From the NCBI GenBank assembly GCA_964409295.1, contig CAYPCV010000216.1, positions 1 to 8,680 on the forward strand: a DNA stretch of 8,680 nucleotides, read 5' to 3'. The position numbers were made by a program, and so were the translations under genes. Shown in pieces: positions 1 through 6,868 of this stretch; position 1 is the stretch's first letter, and each line of letters begins with the position of its first letter. The notes beneath the pieces were generated by a model. That model ran no database searches and was not told the origin of the DNA. It saw only the letters and a list, made by a program, of their open reading frames with translations. Source of the stretch: UBA1140 sp964409295 (GTDB taxonomy: Bacteria; Campylobacterota; Campylobacteria; Campylobacterales; Sulfurovaceae).

Positions 1-1860
1 TTCAATGGTTGCCTCTTTGTTTCGGATGTTCAATACCTCTCCTCGTGTTGAGCGATACTTTACAGAGTCTCCAATTTGTAGAACACGTTTGTTTGGTTGT
101 TCTACTTTTTTGGCATGAGTAGAGAGCTTTTTCTGTTTATGAGCTTCGTTTAACAGTCGTCTTCCCTCGGTGGACTCTTTTACTTTCATTGCCTCCAAGG
201 CTCGTTTCGTCGCTGCGTTGTATCGGTTTTCTAATGTGGCTACGGCTTTTCGTTGCTGTTCGTTAAGTCGCTCTTCTATATTCTCTAAATCTTCTCTTTT
301 TCGTTCGACTGCTTTTAAATCTTCATCTATTTTTTCTAGTTTCAGACGCATCTCTCGCTCTAAAGTGGTCGATTTTTCTATAAGTTCATTTAAGTTCTCT
401 TTGTCTTCTCCATAAACCTCTTTGGCTTTTAGCACAATATGTTCAGGTACACCATAACGTTGGGCTGTCTCAAAAGCGTAACTTTTTCCAATACTCCCTT
501 GTAAAAAAGTGTAGGTAGGTTGGCGTTGCTCTTCGTCATATAAGGCAGCAATAAGCTCTACATCGTCATCGGTACTCATGAGCGAAGCCAAGCGTTTATG
601 GTGGGTGGTTACAATAAAGGTTATCCCTTTTTTCTTTAGCTCATCAAGCATAACCCTAAAAAGTGACGCTGCTTCATCAGAGTCTGTTCCAAGTTCTATC
701 TCATCTACTCCGACAATGGCGTTTTCTTTATCAAAAAGTTTTGCAAACTCCACCATACGACCAGCAAAGGTAGAGATGTCATTTTTGACCGATTGAGGGT
801 CGTCAATAACGGCTTCTATACTTTTGAAATGACCTACTTCTGTTTTCTCTTCGTTACACTTAAATGGAAGAAGATTTTTAGACATATAAACAGCAGAGAG
901 CAGGGATTTTAGAAGCATGGTTTTACCACCTGCATTAACCCCTGTAACCAACATAACAGATTTTTCTAGTTTAATATCTACAGGTTTTGGGTTATCGATG
1001 GCAGGGTGGCAAAATTTATCTAATTTGACCACTTTTCGTTGTGATGGCAAAATAAAATTATAATCAAATGCCCTCGCAAACAGAACACGAGCTTGATAGT
1101 GGTCAAATTTGTCGTATTCACGGTTTATGTACCTCATAAATAGAAAATGTTTGTGGAGTACAGCTGAAAAGTTTTGACAATAACGGTAAATAACCTCTTC
1201 TTTACGGCTCAAAAGGGCAGACTCTTTCTCTTTTAAATGAGATATGGATTGAGGTAAAATATAGAAAAAACCACCCGAACTACGCCCAACTACCGAGGCC
1301 TTGATAGCTTTGTTAAACCCACCACGCACCATAAGTGTCTCTTCGCCATTCAAAAAATGCACTTGTGTATCGACTAGATAATCTTTGAGACTAGAAGAGT
1401 GTGCCAAACGGTAGAGTTTATCTTTAAGTTCCGATTTGTTCTGTTTTAGAGCTTTTTCAATCTCATAGAGTTCAGGTTCACGTTCGGGGTTAATGTTTCC
1501 CTCATCGGTAAAATATAAAATAATATCGCTAATATCTTCATGAACATCAATTTCCCGAATCCACTTGTTTAGAGGTTCTGGTAAAGAAGAGGCTTTTAGA
1601 GCGTTAAAATACTCTATCATCGTTACAAAAGCATAAATATCGTCCAGAGAGAGGATACCTTGTTTTTTAATACGGTTAAGTTGTTCATCAAGATTTGGAA
1701 CTTCTTTCATGCTTGGAAACTCTACAGTTGAAAGTGCCGAGATGTATTTAAAATGCTGATTAATATCGCCCATCATCTCGATGGACTTCTCTCGTGCATA
1801 GAAGTTCTTAAAGTTATTTATAAATAGGTCTAAATCTAGTTTTTGTGTTAGGGTTTTCAC
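1..1860 (-). CDS. mutS2: Endonuclease MutS2-family ATPase, C-terminus beyond window
   Basis: The reading frame is open from a GTG at 1858-1860 to the left edge, giving 620 residues without a stop. An in-frame TGA lies upstream with no ATG between, so GTG is the likely start; the ribosome binding site is weak. A MutS-type ATPase core is visible: Walker A GVNAGGKT at residues 307-314, Walker B with D386-E387 in VGVDEIELGTD, then a THHKRLASL segment. A long charged coiled-coil linker follows at about residues 490-560. A KOW-like strand region (GDSVKYRSTRGEVL) starts at residue 597. In the family a C-terminal Smr nuclease domain comes next, and it would lie outside this window. MutS2 proteins bind branched or oxidised DNA and limit recombination in Helicobacter, and act on collided ribosomes in Bacillus; which applies here is unknown. 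It is probably co-transcribed with the SPOR gene 41 bases upstream. Confidence 0.95.
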   Translation of the reverse strand, partial: MKTLTQKLDLDLFINNFKNFYAREKSIEMMGDINQHFKYISALSTVEFPSMKEVPNLDEQLNRIKKQGILSLDDIYAFVTMIEYFNALKASSLPEPLNKWIREIDVHEDISDIILYFTDEGNINPEREPELYEIEKALKQNKSELKDKLYRLAHSSSLKDYLVDTQVHFLNGEETLMVRGGFNKAIKASVVGRSSGGFFYILPQSISHLKEKESALLSRKEEVIYRYCQNFSAVLHKHFLFMRYINREYDKFDHYQARVLFARAFDYNFILPSQRKVVKLDKFCHPAIDNPKPVDIKLEKSVMLVTGVNAGGKTMLLKSLLSAVYMSKNLLPFKCNEEKTEVGHFKSIEAVIDDPQSVKNDISTFAGRMVEFAKLFDKENAIVGVDEIELGTDSDEAASLFRVMLDELKKKGITFIVTTHHKRLASLMSTDDDVELIAALYDEEQRQPTYTFLQGSIGKSYAFETAQRYGVPEHIVLKAKEVYGEDKENLNELIEKSTTLEREMRLKLEKIDEDLKAVERKREDLENIEERLNEQQRKAVATLENRYNAATKRALEAMKVKESTEGRRLLNEAHKQKKLSTHAKKVEQPNKRVLQIGDSVKYRSTRGEVLNIRNKEATIE

Positions 1861-1901
1861 GTTTTTCTTTTCAATTTTATATTCAATAATTATAGCGTAT
1901 T

Positions 1902-2261
1902 TTATTCATCTATATCCCATAAAATAAAAGCACCTTTGTACTCTTTTGGAAGCCTTTTTTTGACTTGCTCAGCTTTTTCTCTGCTTTGGTATGAGCCAAT
2001 AAGAAGCTTATAATAATAGGTTGTGTCTACTTGTCGTTTTGTAATTTGTGTTGGATAGGATATTTTTTCTAAATTCTTTTGAATTAACAAGGCATATTTT
2101 TTGTTTTTAAAAGCACCTACTTGAACATAAAAATGTTCTTTGGTCTTATCGGTATTCTCTATAGGGATACTTGGATATGCTAAAGAGCTTTGATATTTAG
2201 GAATTTCACTTTTTGAAAAAAGTAGAACAGTAAAGGCTAATAGATATATAATAATTTTCAT
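1902..2261 (-). CDS. Small exported SPOR-domain protein
   Basis: This 119-residue protein has a short hydrophobic N-terminus (residues 3-15) that looks like a Sec signal or anchor. There is no lipobox cysteine. A SPOR domain fills about residues 42-115, with its two characteristic half-repeats: FYVQVGAF followed by a helix (44-64), and YYKLLIGSY followed by the SREKAEQVKKRL helix (83-104). SPOR domains bind glycan strands stripped of stem peptides at division sites, so a periplasmic, peptidoglycan-binding role is likely. The start is an ATG preceded by a purine-rich GAGAAGAA. The gene lies 41 bases upstream of mutS2 on the same strand, and the two are probably one operon. I recall that Helicobacter pylori also has a small gene between murC and mutS2, which may be the equivalent. 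The domain call is strong; the exact partner or process is unknown. Confidence 0.85.
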   Translation of the reverse strand: MKIIIYLLAFTVLLFSKSEIPKYQSSLAYPSIPIENTDKTKEHFYVQVGAFKNKKYALLIQKNLEKISYPTQITKRQVDTTYYYKLLIGSYQSREKAEQVKKRLPKEYKGAFILWDIDE

Positions 2262-2296
2262 TTCTTCTCGTTTCGCTTATATTTTTCTTAAGCCGT

Positions 2297-2302
2297 ATAA
2301 TA
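2297..2302 (-). promoter_or_regulatory. Candidate -10 box for SPOR-mutS2 operon
   Basis: On the minus strand the sequence reads TATTAT, about 35 bases upstream of the SPOR gene ATG. No convincing -35 box is present; Campylobacterota promoters often rely on the -10 element alone. The overlapping plus-strand reading is TATAAT (2296-2301), so this site could also serve the divergent glsA side. Confidence 0.4.
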
Positions 2303-2341
2303 CTAAGTTAAAAGTAAAAAGTACTTTATGCTGTTTTAAAC

Positions 2342-2347
2342 TATAAT
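2342..2347 (+). promoter_or_regulatory. -10 box for glsA
   Basis: A perfect TATAAT lies 28 bases before the glsA ATG, in the 114-base gap between the divergent SPOR and glsA genes. No recognisable -35 hexamer is found at 16-18 bases upstream. A second TATAAT is at 2296-2301. The weak ribosome binding site AGG at 2364-2366 lies 9 bases before the start codon. Confidence 0.55.
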
Positions 2348-2375
2348 GCCTCTAAAACTTTATAGGTAAAAAATT

Positions 2376-3299
2376 ATGAATTATAAAAAAATATTAGAAG
2401 AGATTGAATATGAGATTAAAGATGAGCTAGGTGTAGGAAATGTAGCCGATTATATACCTGCTTTGGCAGAGGTAGACCCTAACCAATTTGCGATGACCAT
2501 TACTTTAGAGAGTGGAGAGCAATTTTCTGTTGGAAAAACGAGAGAGGAGTTCTCTATTCAGAGTATCTCTAAAGTTTTGGCATTCTCTTTGGCAATAGAT
2601 ATTTATTCTAAAAATCTCTATAAACGGGTAGGTGTTGAGCCTTCTGGTTCGGCATTTAACTCTTTGGTTCAGTTGGAGTATGAAAATGGAGTTCCTCGAA
2701 ATCCATTTATTAATGCAGGAGCAATAGTGATTATGGATGCCTTAATAAGCCATTTTGGGGGAGACTACTCTGCCTTGGAAAAAGTGATGAATTTTACACG
2801 AGAGATAAGTGGTAATTCTGAATTAAAGTTTGATTCCATCGTCGCAAAATCAGAGATGGAGCATGCGTCGCGTAATCTCTCTTTAGCTCAACTGATGAAA
2901 AGCTTTGGAAATTTTGAAAATGATGTGCATGAAGTAGTCCGAACTTACTTTAAACAGTGTGCTATCTCGATGAATACCGAAGATTTATCACGAGCCATGA
3001 TTTATTTGGCATTCAAAGGAAAAGACCCCATTTCAGGAAAAGAGTTCTTAAACGAAGCACAAACCAAACGGGTTAATGCACTTATGTTAACTTGTGGACA
3101 TTATGATGCCAGTGGAGAGTTTGCATTTAATGTAGGCTTACCTGCCAAATCTGGTGTAGGTGGTGGAATTGTAGCTATTGTACCTAATGTTATGAGTATT
3201 GCTGTTTGGTCGCCACGCTTAAATAGATATGGTAATTCTCATGCAGGGACATTAGCATTACAGTTATTTACTACAAAGACGGGTTTGAGTATTTTTTAA
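2376..3299 (+). CDS. glsA: Glutaminase (GlsA family)
   Basis: This cytosolic enzyme of 307 residues, the usual length for the family, hydrolyses L-glutamine to glutamate and ammonia. It has the serine-dependent beta-lactamase-like fold. The catalytic S-x-x-K is seen as QSISK with S63 and K66. Other family landmarks are present: NPFINAGAI with N114, the SE...EHASRN segment (S159, E160, N167), YFKQCAIS with Y191, Y243 in the CGHYDASGEF stretch, and SGVGGGIVA at 259-267. These match the substrate-binding residues known from the E. coli and Bacillus enzymes. There is no signal peptide. It is transcribed away from the SPOR-mutS2 operon from its own promoter and is followed by a T-rich tract and another promoter, so it may be monocistronic. 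In this family it may help with nitrogen supply or acid resistance; nothing in the window decides which. Confidence 0.96.
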   Translation: MNYKKILEEIEYEIKDELGVGNVADYIPALAEVDPNQFAMTITLESGEQFSVGKTREEFSIQSISKVLAFSLAIDIYSKNLYKRVGVEPSGSAFNSLVQLEYENGVPRNPFINAGAIVIMDALISHFGGDYSALEKVMNFTREISGNSELKFDSIVAKSEMEHASRNLSLAQLMKSFGNFENDVHEVVRTYFKQCAISMNTEDLSRAMIYLAFKGKDPISGKEFLNEAQTKRVNALMLTCGHYDASGEFAFNVGLPAKSGVGGGIVAIVPNVMSIAVWSPRLNRYGNSHAGTLALQLFTTKTGLSIF

Positions 3300-3333
3300 T
3301 ATTTTTTTTTATTTTAAAATAATAGAAAAGTGT

Positions 3334-3339
3334 TATAAT
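3334..3339 (+). promoter_or_regulatory. -10 box for the helical-protein gene
   Basis: TATAAT sits inside TGTTATAATG, 28 bases before the ATG at 3367. The same TGTTATAAT string occurs on the minus strand before the antitoxin gene at 7435, which supports it as a genuine promoter style of this genome. The T-rich stretch at 3300-3316 just upstream may act as an upstream T-tract, as a weak end for glsA transcripts, or both. Confidence 0.55.
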
Positions 3340-3366
3340 GAGCTATCTTAATAAAAAGGAAACATA

Positions 3367-3873
3367 ATGGAAAAAGATTTTAAAGAATCTATTGAGAAAT
3401 CAAAAGAGTCACTAAAAGTATTAGAAAAAAAAGTGGCAGAGGTAGCTGATGATTTAAGTGAAAATGTTGCTGAAATTTGGGGTGGCTTGCAGAAAAATCT
3501 TGAAAAAATCAACTCTAAACTAGAGGGTTCATATAAAGATTGGGAAAAAGAGGGCGATGAGGCAAAACTTCAAGCTACTCTTGGAGCAATGGAAGCAAAT
3601 GATAAGATGAAAGAGATAAAAGACACCCTTGAAGAGTTTGCAGATAAAGTCTCTAAAAATGCACAGTCAGGGCTAGATACTGTTGCCCTAAAGGCTCATT
3701 TGGCTCAAAAAGAGGCAGAAGCTCTGTGGGATGAAAAATCTCCTGCTATAAAAAAAGAGTTTGAAGCTTCTAAAGAGAAAGTTTCTAAAATGGCTGTTGA
3801 AGCTATAGATGAAATTACAAGTTTCTTTAATAAAGTAGCAGATAATTTCAATGAAAAATCAGATAAAAAATAG
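3367..3873 (+). CDS. Charged alpha-helical (coiled-coil) protein of unknown function
   Basis: I do not recognise a named family with certainty. The 168 residues are dominated by Lys, Glu, Asp and Ala with almost no prolines or cysteines. There is heptad-like spacing of hydrophobics along most of the length, for example in the LKVLEKKVAEVADDL and KEFEASKEKVSKMAVEAID stretches. This suggests long amphipathic helices resembling apolipoprotein- or late-embryogenesis-abundant-like proteins. There is no signal peptide or membrane segment, so it is probably cytosolic. Four tryptophans (WGGL, DWEKE, LWDEK regions) are unusual for a plain coiled coil. A strong ribosome binding site, AAGGAA (3356-3361), lies 5 bases before the ATG, and a TATAAT precedes it, so it looks well expressed. 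It ends just before a terminator-like hairpin. Function is unknown; a stress-protective or scaffolding role would be a guess. Confidence 0.85.
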   Translation: MEKDFKESIEKSKESLKVLEKKVAEVADDLSENVAEIWGGLQKNLEKINSKLEGSYKDWEKEGDEAKLQATLGAMEANDKMKEIKDTLEEFADKVSKNAQSGLDTVALKAHLAQKEAEALWDEKSPAIKKEFEASKEKVSKMAVEAIDEITSFFNKVADNFNEKSDKK

Positions 3874-3874
3874 A

Positions 3875-3961
3875 GTATAACGAGGCTAAAGCTGTCGATT
3901 CCATATTTGCAGTCTGCATTTTGGGAATCGGCATTTTTAGACCTGCAAATAAAGCTTATAC
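3875..3961. repeat. Set of interleaved inverted repeats in a convergent gap
   Basis: Besides the terminator-like stem, two other complementary pairs are visible. GTATAA (3875-3880) matches TTATAC (3956-3961, overlapping the murC stop). ATTTGCAG (3905-3912), inside the loop of the main stem, is perfectly complementary to CTGCAAAT (3943-3950) beyond it. The second pairing is geometrically compatible with an H-type pseudoknot. Whether this is a functional RNA, a bidirectional terminator or a small interspersed repeat cannot be told from one copy. Confidence 0.5.
3893..3938 (+). terminator. Hairpin with T-tract after the helical-protein gene
   Basis: The arms at 3893-3902 and 3924-3933 pair over 10 positions, including one G-T wobble. 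The plus strand continues with TTTTT (3934-3938), the form of an intrinsic terminator. The 21-base loop contains a smaller palindrome, TGCAG-T-CTGCA (3908-3918). On the minus strand the same stem is followed by a poorer T-tract (GCTTTAG), so termination of murC here would be weaker. The gap lies between convergent genes, as expected for a terminator. Confidence 0.7.
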
Positions 3962-5269
3962 TTCTCCACGAATTTGATATGTAATATCCCCTGCACCAAA
4001 TGCAGTAATTAAATCTTCTCTATACTCTTGAATAATATTGTTATTTTGTATAATTTGAACAACTCCATCTTTGCGAGTAATACTATCAGCCATATGTAGT
4101 TTATATCGGCTAAACGCACCTTTTAAATCTATATCTACCTCTAGCTCTCCTGCTGACCAAATTGGTAAGATAGTTAGTTCGTCAACACCTTCAAAACACT
4201 CTACAAAAGCTTGTAGATTATCAATTGTTCGGCTATATTTATGAGGTTGCCAAATGACATTTAGCTTATTAAATCCTCGTAACTCTTTATAGGCTTGAAG
4301 CGATTGCATCGTTACTTTTATCTCCGTTGGGTGGTGTCCATAATCGTCTATAACCACACAATCTTCATAGTTTTGAACTATATCAAAACGTTTTTTAATC
4401 CCTTTGTAGTTAATAAGGTTAGCTCGTATATCTTCTATCTTCTCGCCCATCTCTAATGCACCTAAAATAGCCAATCCAGCATCAAGAGCAATATGGTCTC
4501 CAAAACCAAATACCTCAAATGCTCCAAACTCTTTTAGGTTAAATTTGGTATATGGTTCTCCATTGACTAAAACAAACTCTATATTGGTAATATCTTGGCT
4601 AGGGTAGAGTTTAATAGAGTCTATCTCTAAAGAGGCTAAAAACTCATCTTCGGCATTAATTATACGAACTTTAGCAAGATTTAAAAAGTTTCTATAGGCG
4701 TTATAGAATCTCTCTTCATCATACTCATAATACTCCATGTGTTCAGGTTCTACATTGGTTACAATGGCAAGGTGTGGATTAGAGTTCAAAAAGCTCTCAT
4801 CGCTCTCATCGGCTTCAAAAACCACTTTATTATTTTCGGCGTGGCGAACGTTTGAGCCAAACTCTTTTGAAATAGCTCCAATAAGAGCATTTGAATCAGG
4901 AATAATAGACGAAAGCATCGCCGAAGTAGTACTTTTCCCATGAGCCCCACCCACAGCATATACCTCTTTGTCGCCTAATATTGTTTTTAGAGACTCTTTA
5001 CGTGAAAGAAGCTCTATTCCTAACTTTTTGGCATTTTGATACTCTGGGTTATTTGGTCGAACGGCTGCCGAATAGATAATTCGCTCAACCCCTTCAACTG
5101 CATCTGCATGATGAGGTATGGTTATTTTAGCCCCAAAATTTAGAGCCAAATCATCAGTAATCTCACTCTGTTTAATATCTGAACCACTAATCTGATGACC
5201 CTCATTAGCCAAAAGTTTTGCTAGTGCCGAGAGACCAATGCCTCCTATTCCTATGAAGTGTATTTTCAT
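3956..5269 (-). CDS. murC: UDP-N-acetylmuramate--L-alanine ligase
   Basis: This cytosolic Mur ligase adds L-alanine to UDP-MurNAc with ATP, the first amino-acid step of the peptidoglycan stem. At 437 residues it is complete. The N-terminal Rossmann-like domain shows HFIGIGGIGLSALA (4-17) and GSD (29-31). The ATP loop is GGAHGKST (107-114), with Ala and Ser where most MurC proteins have GTHGKT; I recall the GAHGKST form from other Campylobacterota. The central domain has EADESDESF (152-160) and NVEPEHMEYY (172-181). The C-terminal domain has KRFD (293-296), DDYGHHPTE (308-316), QPHKYSRT (341-348) and AFGAGD (423-428). The ATG is followed at once by the Rossmann strand, which fixes the start; an AAGGA lies about 12 bases upstream, slightly far. 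The 102-base leader (5270-5371) is A+T-rich, with TACAAT as a possible -10. It is probably transcribed from there, though read-through from the upstream accessory genes is possible. Confidence 0.97.
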   Translation of the reverse strand: MKIHFIGIGGIGLSALAKLLANEGHQISGSDIKQSEITDDLALNFGAKITIPHHADAVEGVERIIYSAAVRPNNPEYQNAKKLGIELLSRKESLKTILGDKEVYAVGGAHGKSTTSAMLSSIIPDSNALIGAISKEFGSNVRHAENNKVVFEADESDESFLNSNPHLAIVTNVEPEHMEYYEYDEERFYNAYRNFLNLAKVRIINAEDEFLASLEIDSIKLYPSQDITNIEFVLVNGEPYTKFNLKEFGAFEVFGFGDHIALDAGLAILGALEMGEKIEDIRANLINYKGIKKRFDIVQNYEDCVVIDDYGHHPTEIKVTMQSLQAYKELRGFNKLNVIWQPHKYSRTIDNLQAFVECFEGVDELTILPIWSAGELEVDIDLKGAFSRYKLHMADSITRKDGVVQIIQNNNIIQEYREDLITAFGAGDITYQIRGEV

Positions 5270-5371
5270 CTGTTTTGTTTTCCTTGTCTGTTTTATTTGT
5301 ATGGTTTAGAACACTTTATTGTAGTTTTATGAAATTTTATAAGTTGAATTTTATTTCTACTTTTTCTTTAC

Positions 5372-5731
5372 TTAATACTTTTCACACCAATAACGCCAAT
5401 CTTCAATAATCTCATCAGTTTTGTTGTCACAGTCGATTCCTTTTATTCTATTCAAGGGAATATCATAAATATGTTCATCTTTTTTAACCCCAACCGTAGC
5501 TATAAAATCATCTATACTTACATCGTTTTCATCACTATTTATAAGCTCTGTAACCTCTACAATATCATCCTCTTCAAGAGAACCTATTTTACCTTTGCCT
5601 AAAATAGAGGCTTTAAAAGGAAATTCCATATTGTCATGCAGATAATAAAACCATCCCATTGCCATCTCATACTCATCATAACAATCTACAATAACTTCAT
5701 CTTCTATTCTATCTTTTCTATTTTCGCTCAT
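5372..5731 (-). CDS. CcbP-like acidic calcium-binding protein
   Basis: The 119-residue protein resembles the CcbP (calcium-binding, Calci_bind_CcbP) family. The start RIEDEVIVDCYDEYEMAMGW (8-27) followed by FYYLHDNMEFPFKA (28-41) is the family's hallmark, and the end, a T-x-E-x-IEDWRYW segment (105-116), also fits. It is strongly acidic: I count 32 Asp/Glu against 13 Lys/Arg. No EF-hand loop is present, which agrees with the surface-charge mode of Ca2+ binding described for the Anabaena protein. There, CcbP buffers free Ca2+ during heterocyst formation; that role cannot apply directly here. It has no signal peptide and is probably cytosolic. A GAAGAG lies 7 bases before the ATG. It is last in the minus-strand cluster, 25 bases after the DUF6933-like gene, and ends 102 bases before murC. 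Family call is from memory of the motif; the function in this organism is unknown. Confidence 0.75.
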   Translation of the reverse strand: MSENRKDRIEDEVIVDCYDEYEMAMGWFYYLHDNMEFPFKASILGKGKIGSLEEDDIVEVTELINSDENDVSIDDFIATVGVKKDEHIYDIPLNRIKGIDCDNKTDEIIEDWRYWCEKY

Positions 5732-5756
5732 TTTAATACTCTTCTATTTTAATTTT

Positions 5757-6257
5757 TTACAAGTCTGAATAAAGACCCAAAAGAGATTCAAACTCTTCTC
5801 TTGGGGTTTTTCCATCTAATTTACTATTTAACATATCATTCAACCCTACATTTATATCCACTAAATCTCTTTGTTGCTCTAAACTATGATGAATATAGGG
5901 CAACATTTGATTCATTGATGCTAAAACACTCCTATTGTCACTTTTTGAAAAAGTTATATTTTCCATACTCTCCAAAACAGGCTCAAACTGCTTCTGTTCA
6001 AACCCTGAATTGACCATTAGTTTAAAAATATCCTCTTTGATGATTTCTGTAAAATGTTTAAAATCATTTGTCCTATACCCAAAAAGATAAAATGAAAATA
6101 GTGTTTTATCATTAGTTATCAAAATACCATATATCTTTCCATAATCAAATATATTAGAGTGCCAATTTTCAATGGTTTTATCTGTTTGCTCTTCTGTATT
6201 GTTTATATTTTTTATTTTTAGTTTGTCTAGTAGTTTTTTTGTGCATTTTAGGTTCAT
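5757..6257 (-). CDS. DUF6933-like protein of unknown function
   Basis: The 166-residue protein carries features I associate with the DUF6933 family: an N-terminal CTKKLL (5-10), NWHSNIF (31-37), a TNDKTLFSF strand (48-56), and the C-terminal signature FSKSDNRSVLASMNQM (103-118). No catalytic function is known to me for this family. There is no signal peptide or membrane segment. The C-terminal 45 residues, after SMNQM, are acidic and helical. Its ATG overlaps the TGA of the upstream 204-residue gene by four bases (ATGA), which suggests translational coupling. It also has its own AAAGGA about 9 bases upstream. Members of this family are often found scattered in accessory regions, in keeping with the setting here. 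The family number is recalled and less certain than the motif match. Confidence 0.75.
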   Translation of the reverse strand: MNLKCTKKLLDKLKIKNINNTEEQTDKTIENWHSNIFDYGKIYGILITNDKTLFSFYLFGYRTNDFKHFTEIIKEDIFKLMVNSGFEQKQFEPVLESMENITFSKSDNRSVLASMNQMLPYIHHSLEQQRDLVDINVGLNDMLNSKLDGKTPREEFESLLGLYSDL

Positions 6258-6868
6258 GTTTTTTTTCCTTTCTTGGTCTTTTGATAAGTCTGAAATTTCA
6301 ATGGTAAAAAATATTTAGAATATTCTAATAGAAACTCAAACAAAAATCTATTAACTATAAATTTAATTTCATCTTCATCATGCAGAACATTACACCATTG
6401 AATATATTTTACTAAAAGCTTCATTCTTGATTTTAAATGATTTGTCTTTCGCATAGAGAGATAAATTAATATCTCAAATAGAATACCTTTCTCTTGTCTC
6501 GTTTTTATTTGAGATGAAATATTTTTTATATATTGAATAACTTGTTTTGATATTGTTCTATTATCAATATATTTAAGTTGTTTTGTAAAAAATAATAAAT
6601 CATACAGAACTAAATTTGTCTCTTTGCTTGTAATATTATACTTTTGAATAATTTTAATTGTATATTCTCTTAATGAATTACTTAATATATTAAAATTATA
6701 TTTAACGGCTAAATGATTTATGAGAGTAACTTTATTTTCTTCTAGCATTTGTTCTTCATATTTTAAAAAACTGTTTAATAATGGGAAAGAAGATAAAAAT
6801 GAGTTATCTTCTAATTGTAAAAATGATTTAATGCTATTTAGTCTAATGTGATTTAATTGAATAAACAT
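6254..6868 (-). CDS. Unknown 204-residue helical protein
   Basis: I do not recognise this protein. It is rich in Leu, Ile, Lys, Asn and Tyr, predicted by eye to be largely helical, with no signal peptide, clear membrane segment or catalytic motif, and ends in a basic tail (KTKKGKKT). Its ATG lies inside the end of the PIN gene, a 26-base overlap in another frame, and is immediately preceded by an in-frame TAA. No Shine-Dalgarno is visible before it, so translation may depend on ribosomes translating the PIN gene. It ends in an ATGA overlap with the DUF6933-like gene. The base composition is markedly lower in G+C than its neighbours: the row 6541-6600 has 9 G or C in 60 bases, against 21 in 60 for 2521-2580 in glsA. 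This points to recent acquisition. Possible roles include a partner of the TA pair or an unrelated cargo gene. Confidence 0.7.
   Translation of the reverse strand: MFIQLNHIRLNSIKSFLQLEDNSFLSSFPLLNSFLKYEEQMLEENKVTLINHLAVKYNFNILSNSLREYTIKIIQKYNITSKETNLVLYDLLFFTKQLKYIDNRTISKQVIQYIKNISSQIKTRQEKGILFEILIYLSMRKTNHLKSRMKLLVKYIQWCNVLHDEDEIKFIVNRFLFEFLLEYSKYFLPLKFQTYQKTKKGKKT

Noticed and set aside
170..796. Plus-strand open frames (81 and 72 residues) opposite mutS2
   Set aside because: They are antisense to well-conserved mutS2 sequence, are serine/phenylalanine-rich as expected for reverse reading of acidic and lysine-rich codons, and match no family.
3875..3961. CRISPR repeat or Xer recombination (dif-like) site
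   Set aside because: There is only one copy, no spacer pattern and no recognisable pair of Xer half-sites; a terminator or RNA structure explains it better.
4737..4943. Plus-strand 68-residue frame opposite murC
   Set aside because: It lies fully inside the conserved ATP-binding part of murC and has no ribosome binding site of note.
5801..6013. Plus-strand 70-residue frame opposite the DUF6933-like gene
   Set aside because: It is a shadow of the conserved minus-strand gene.
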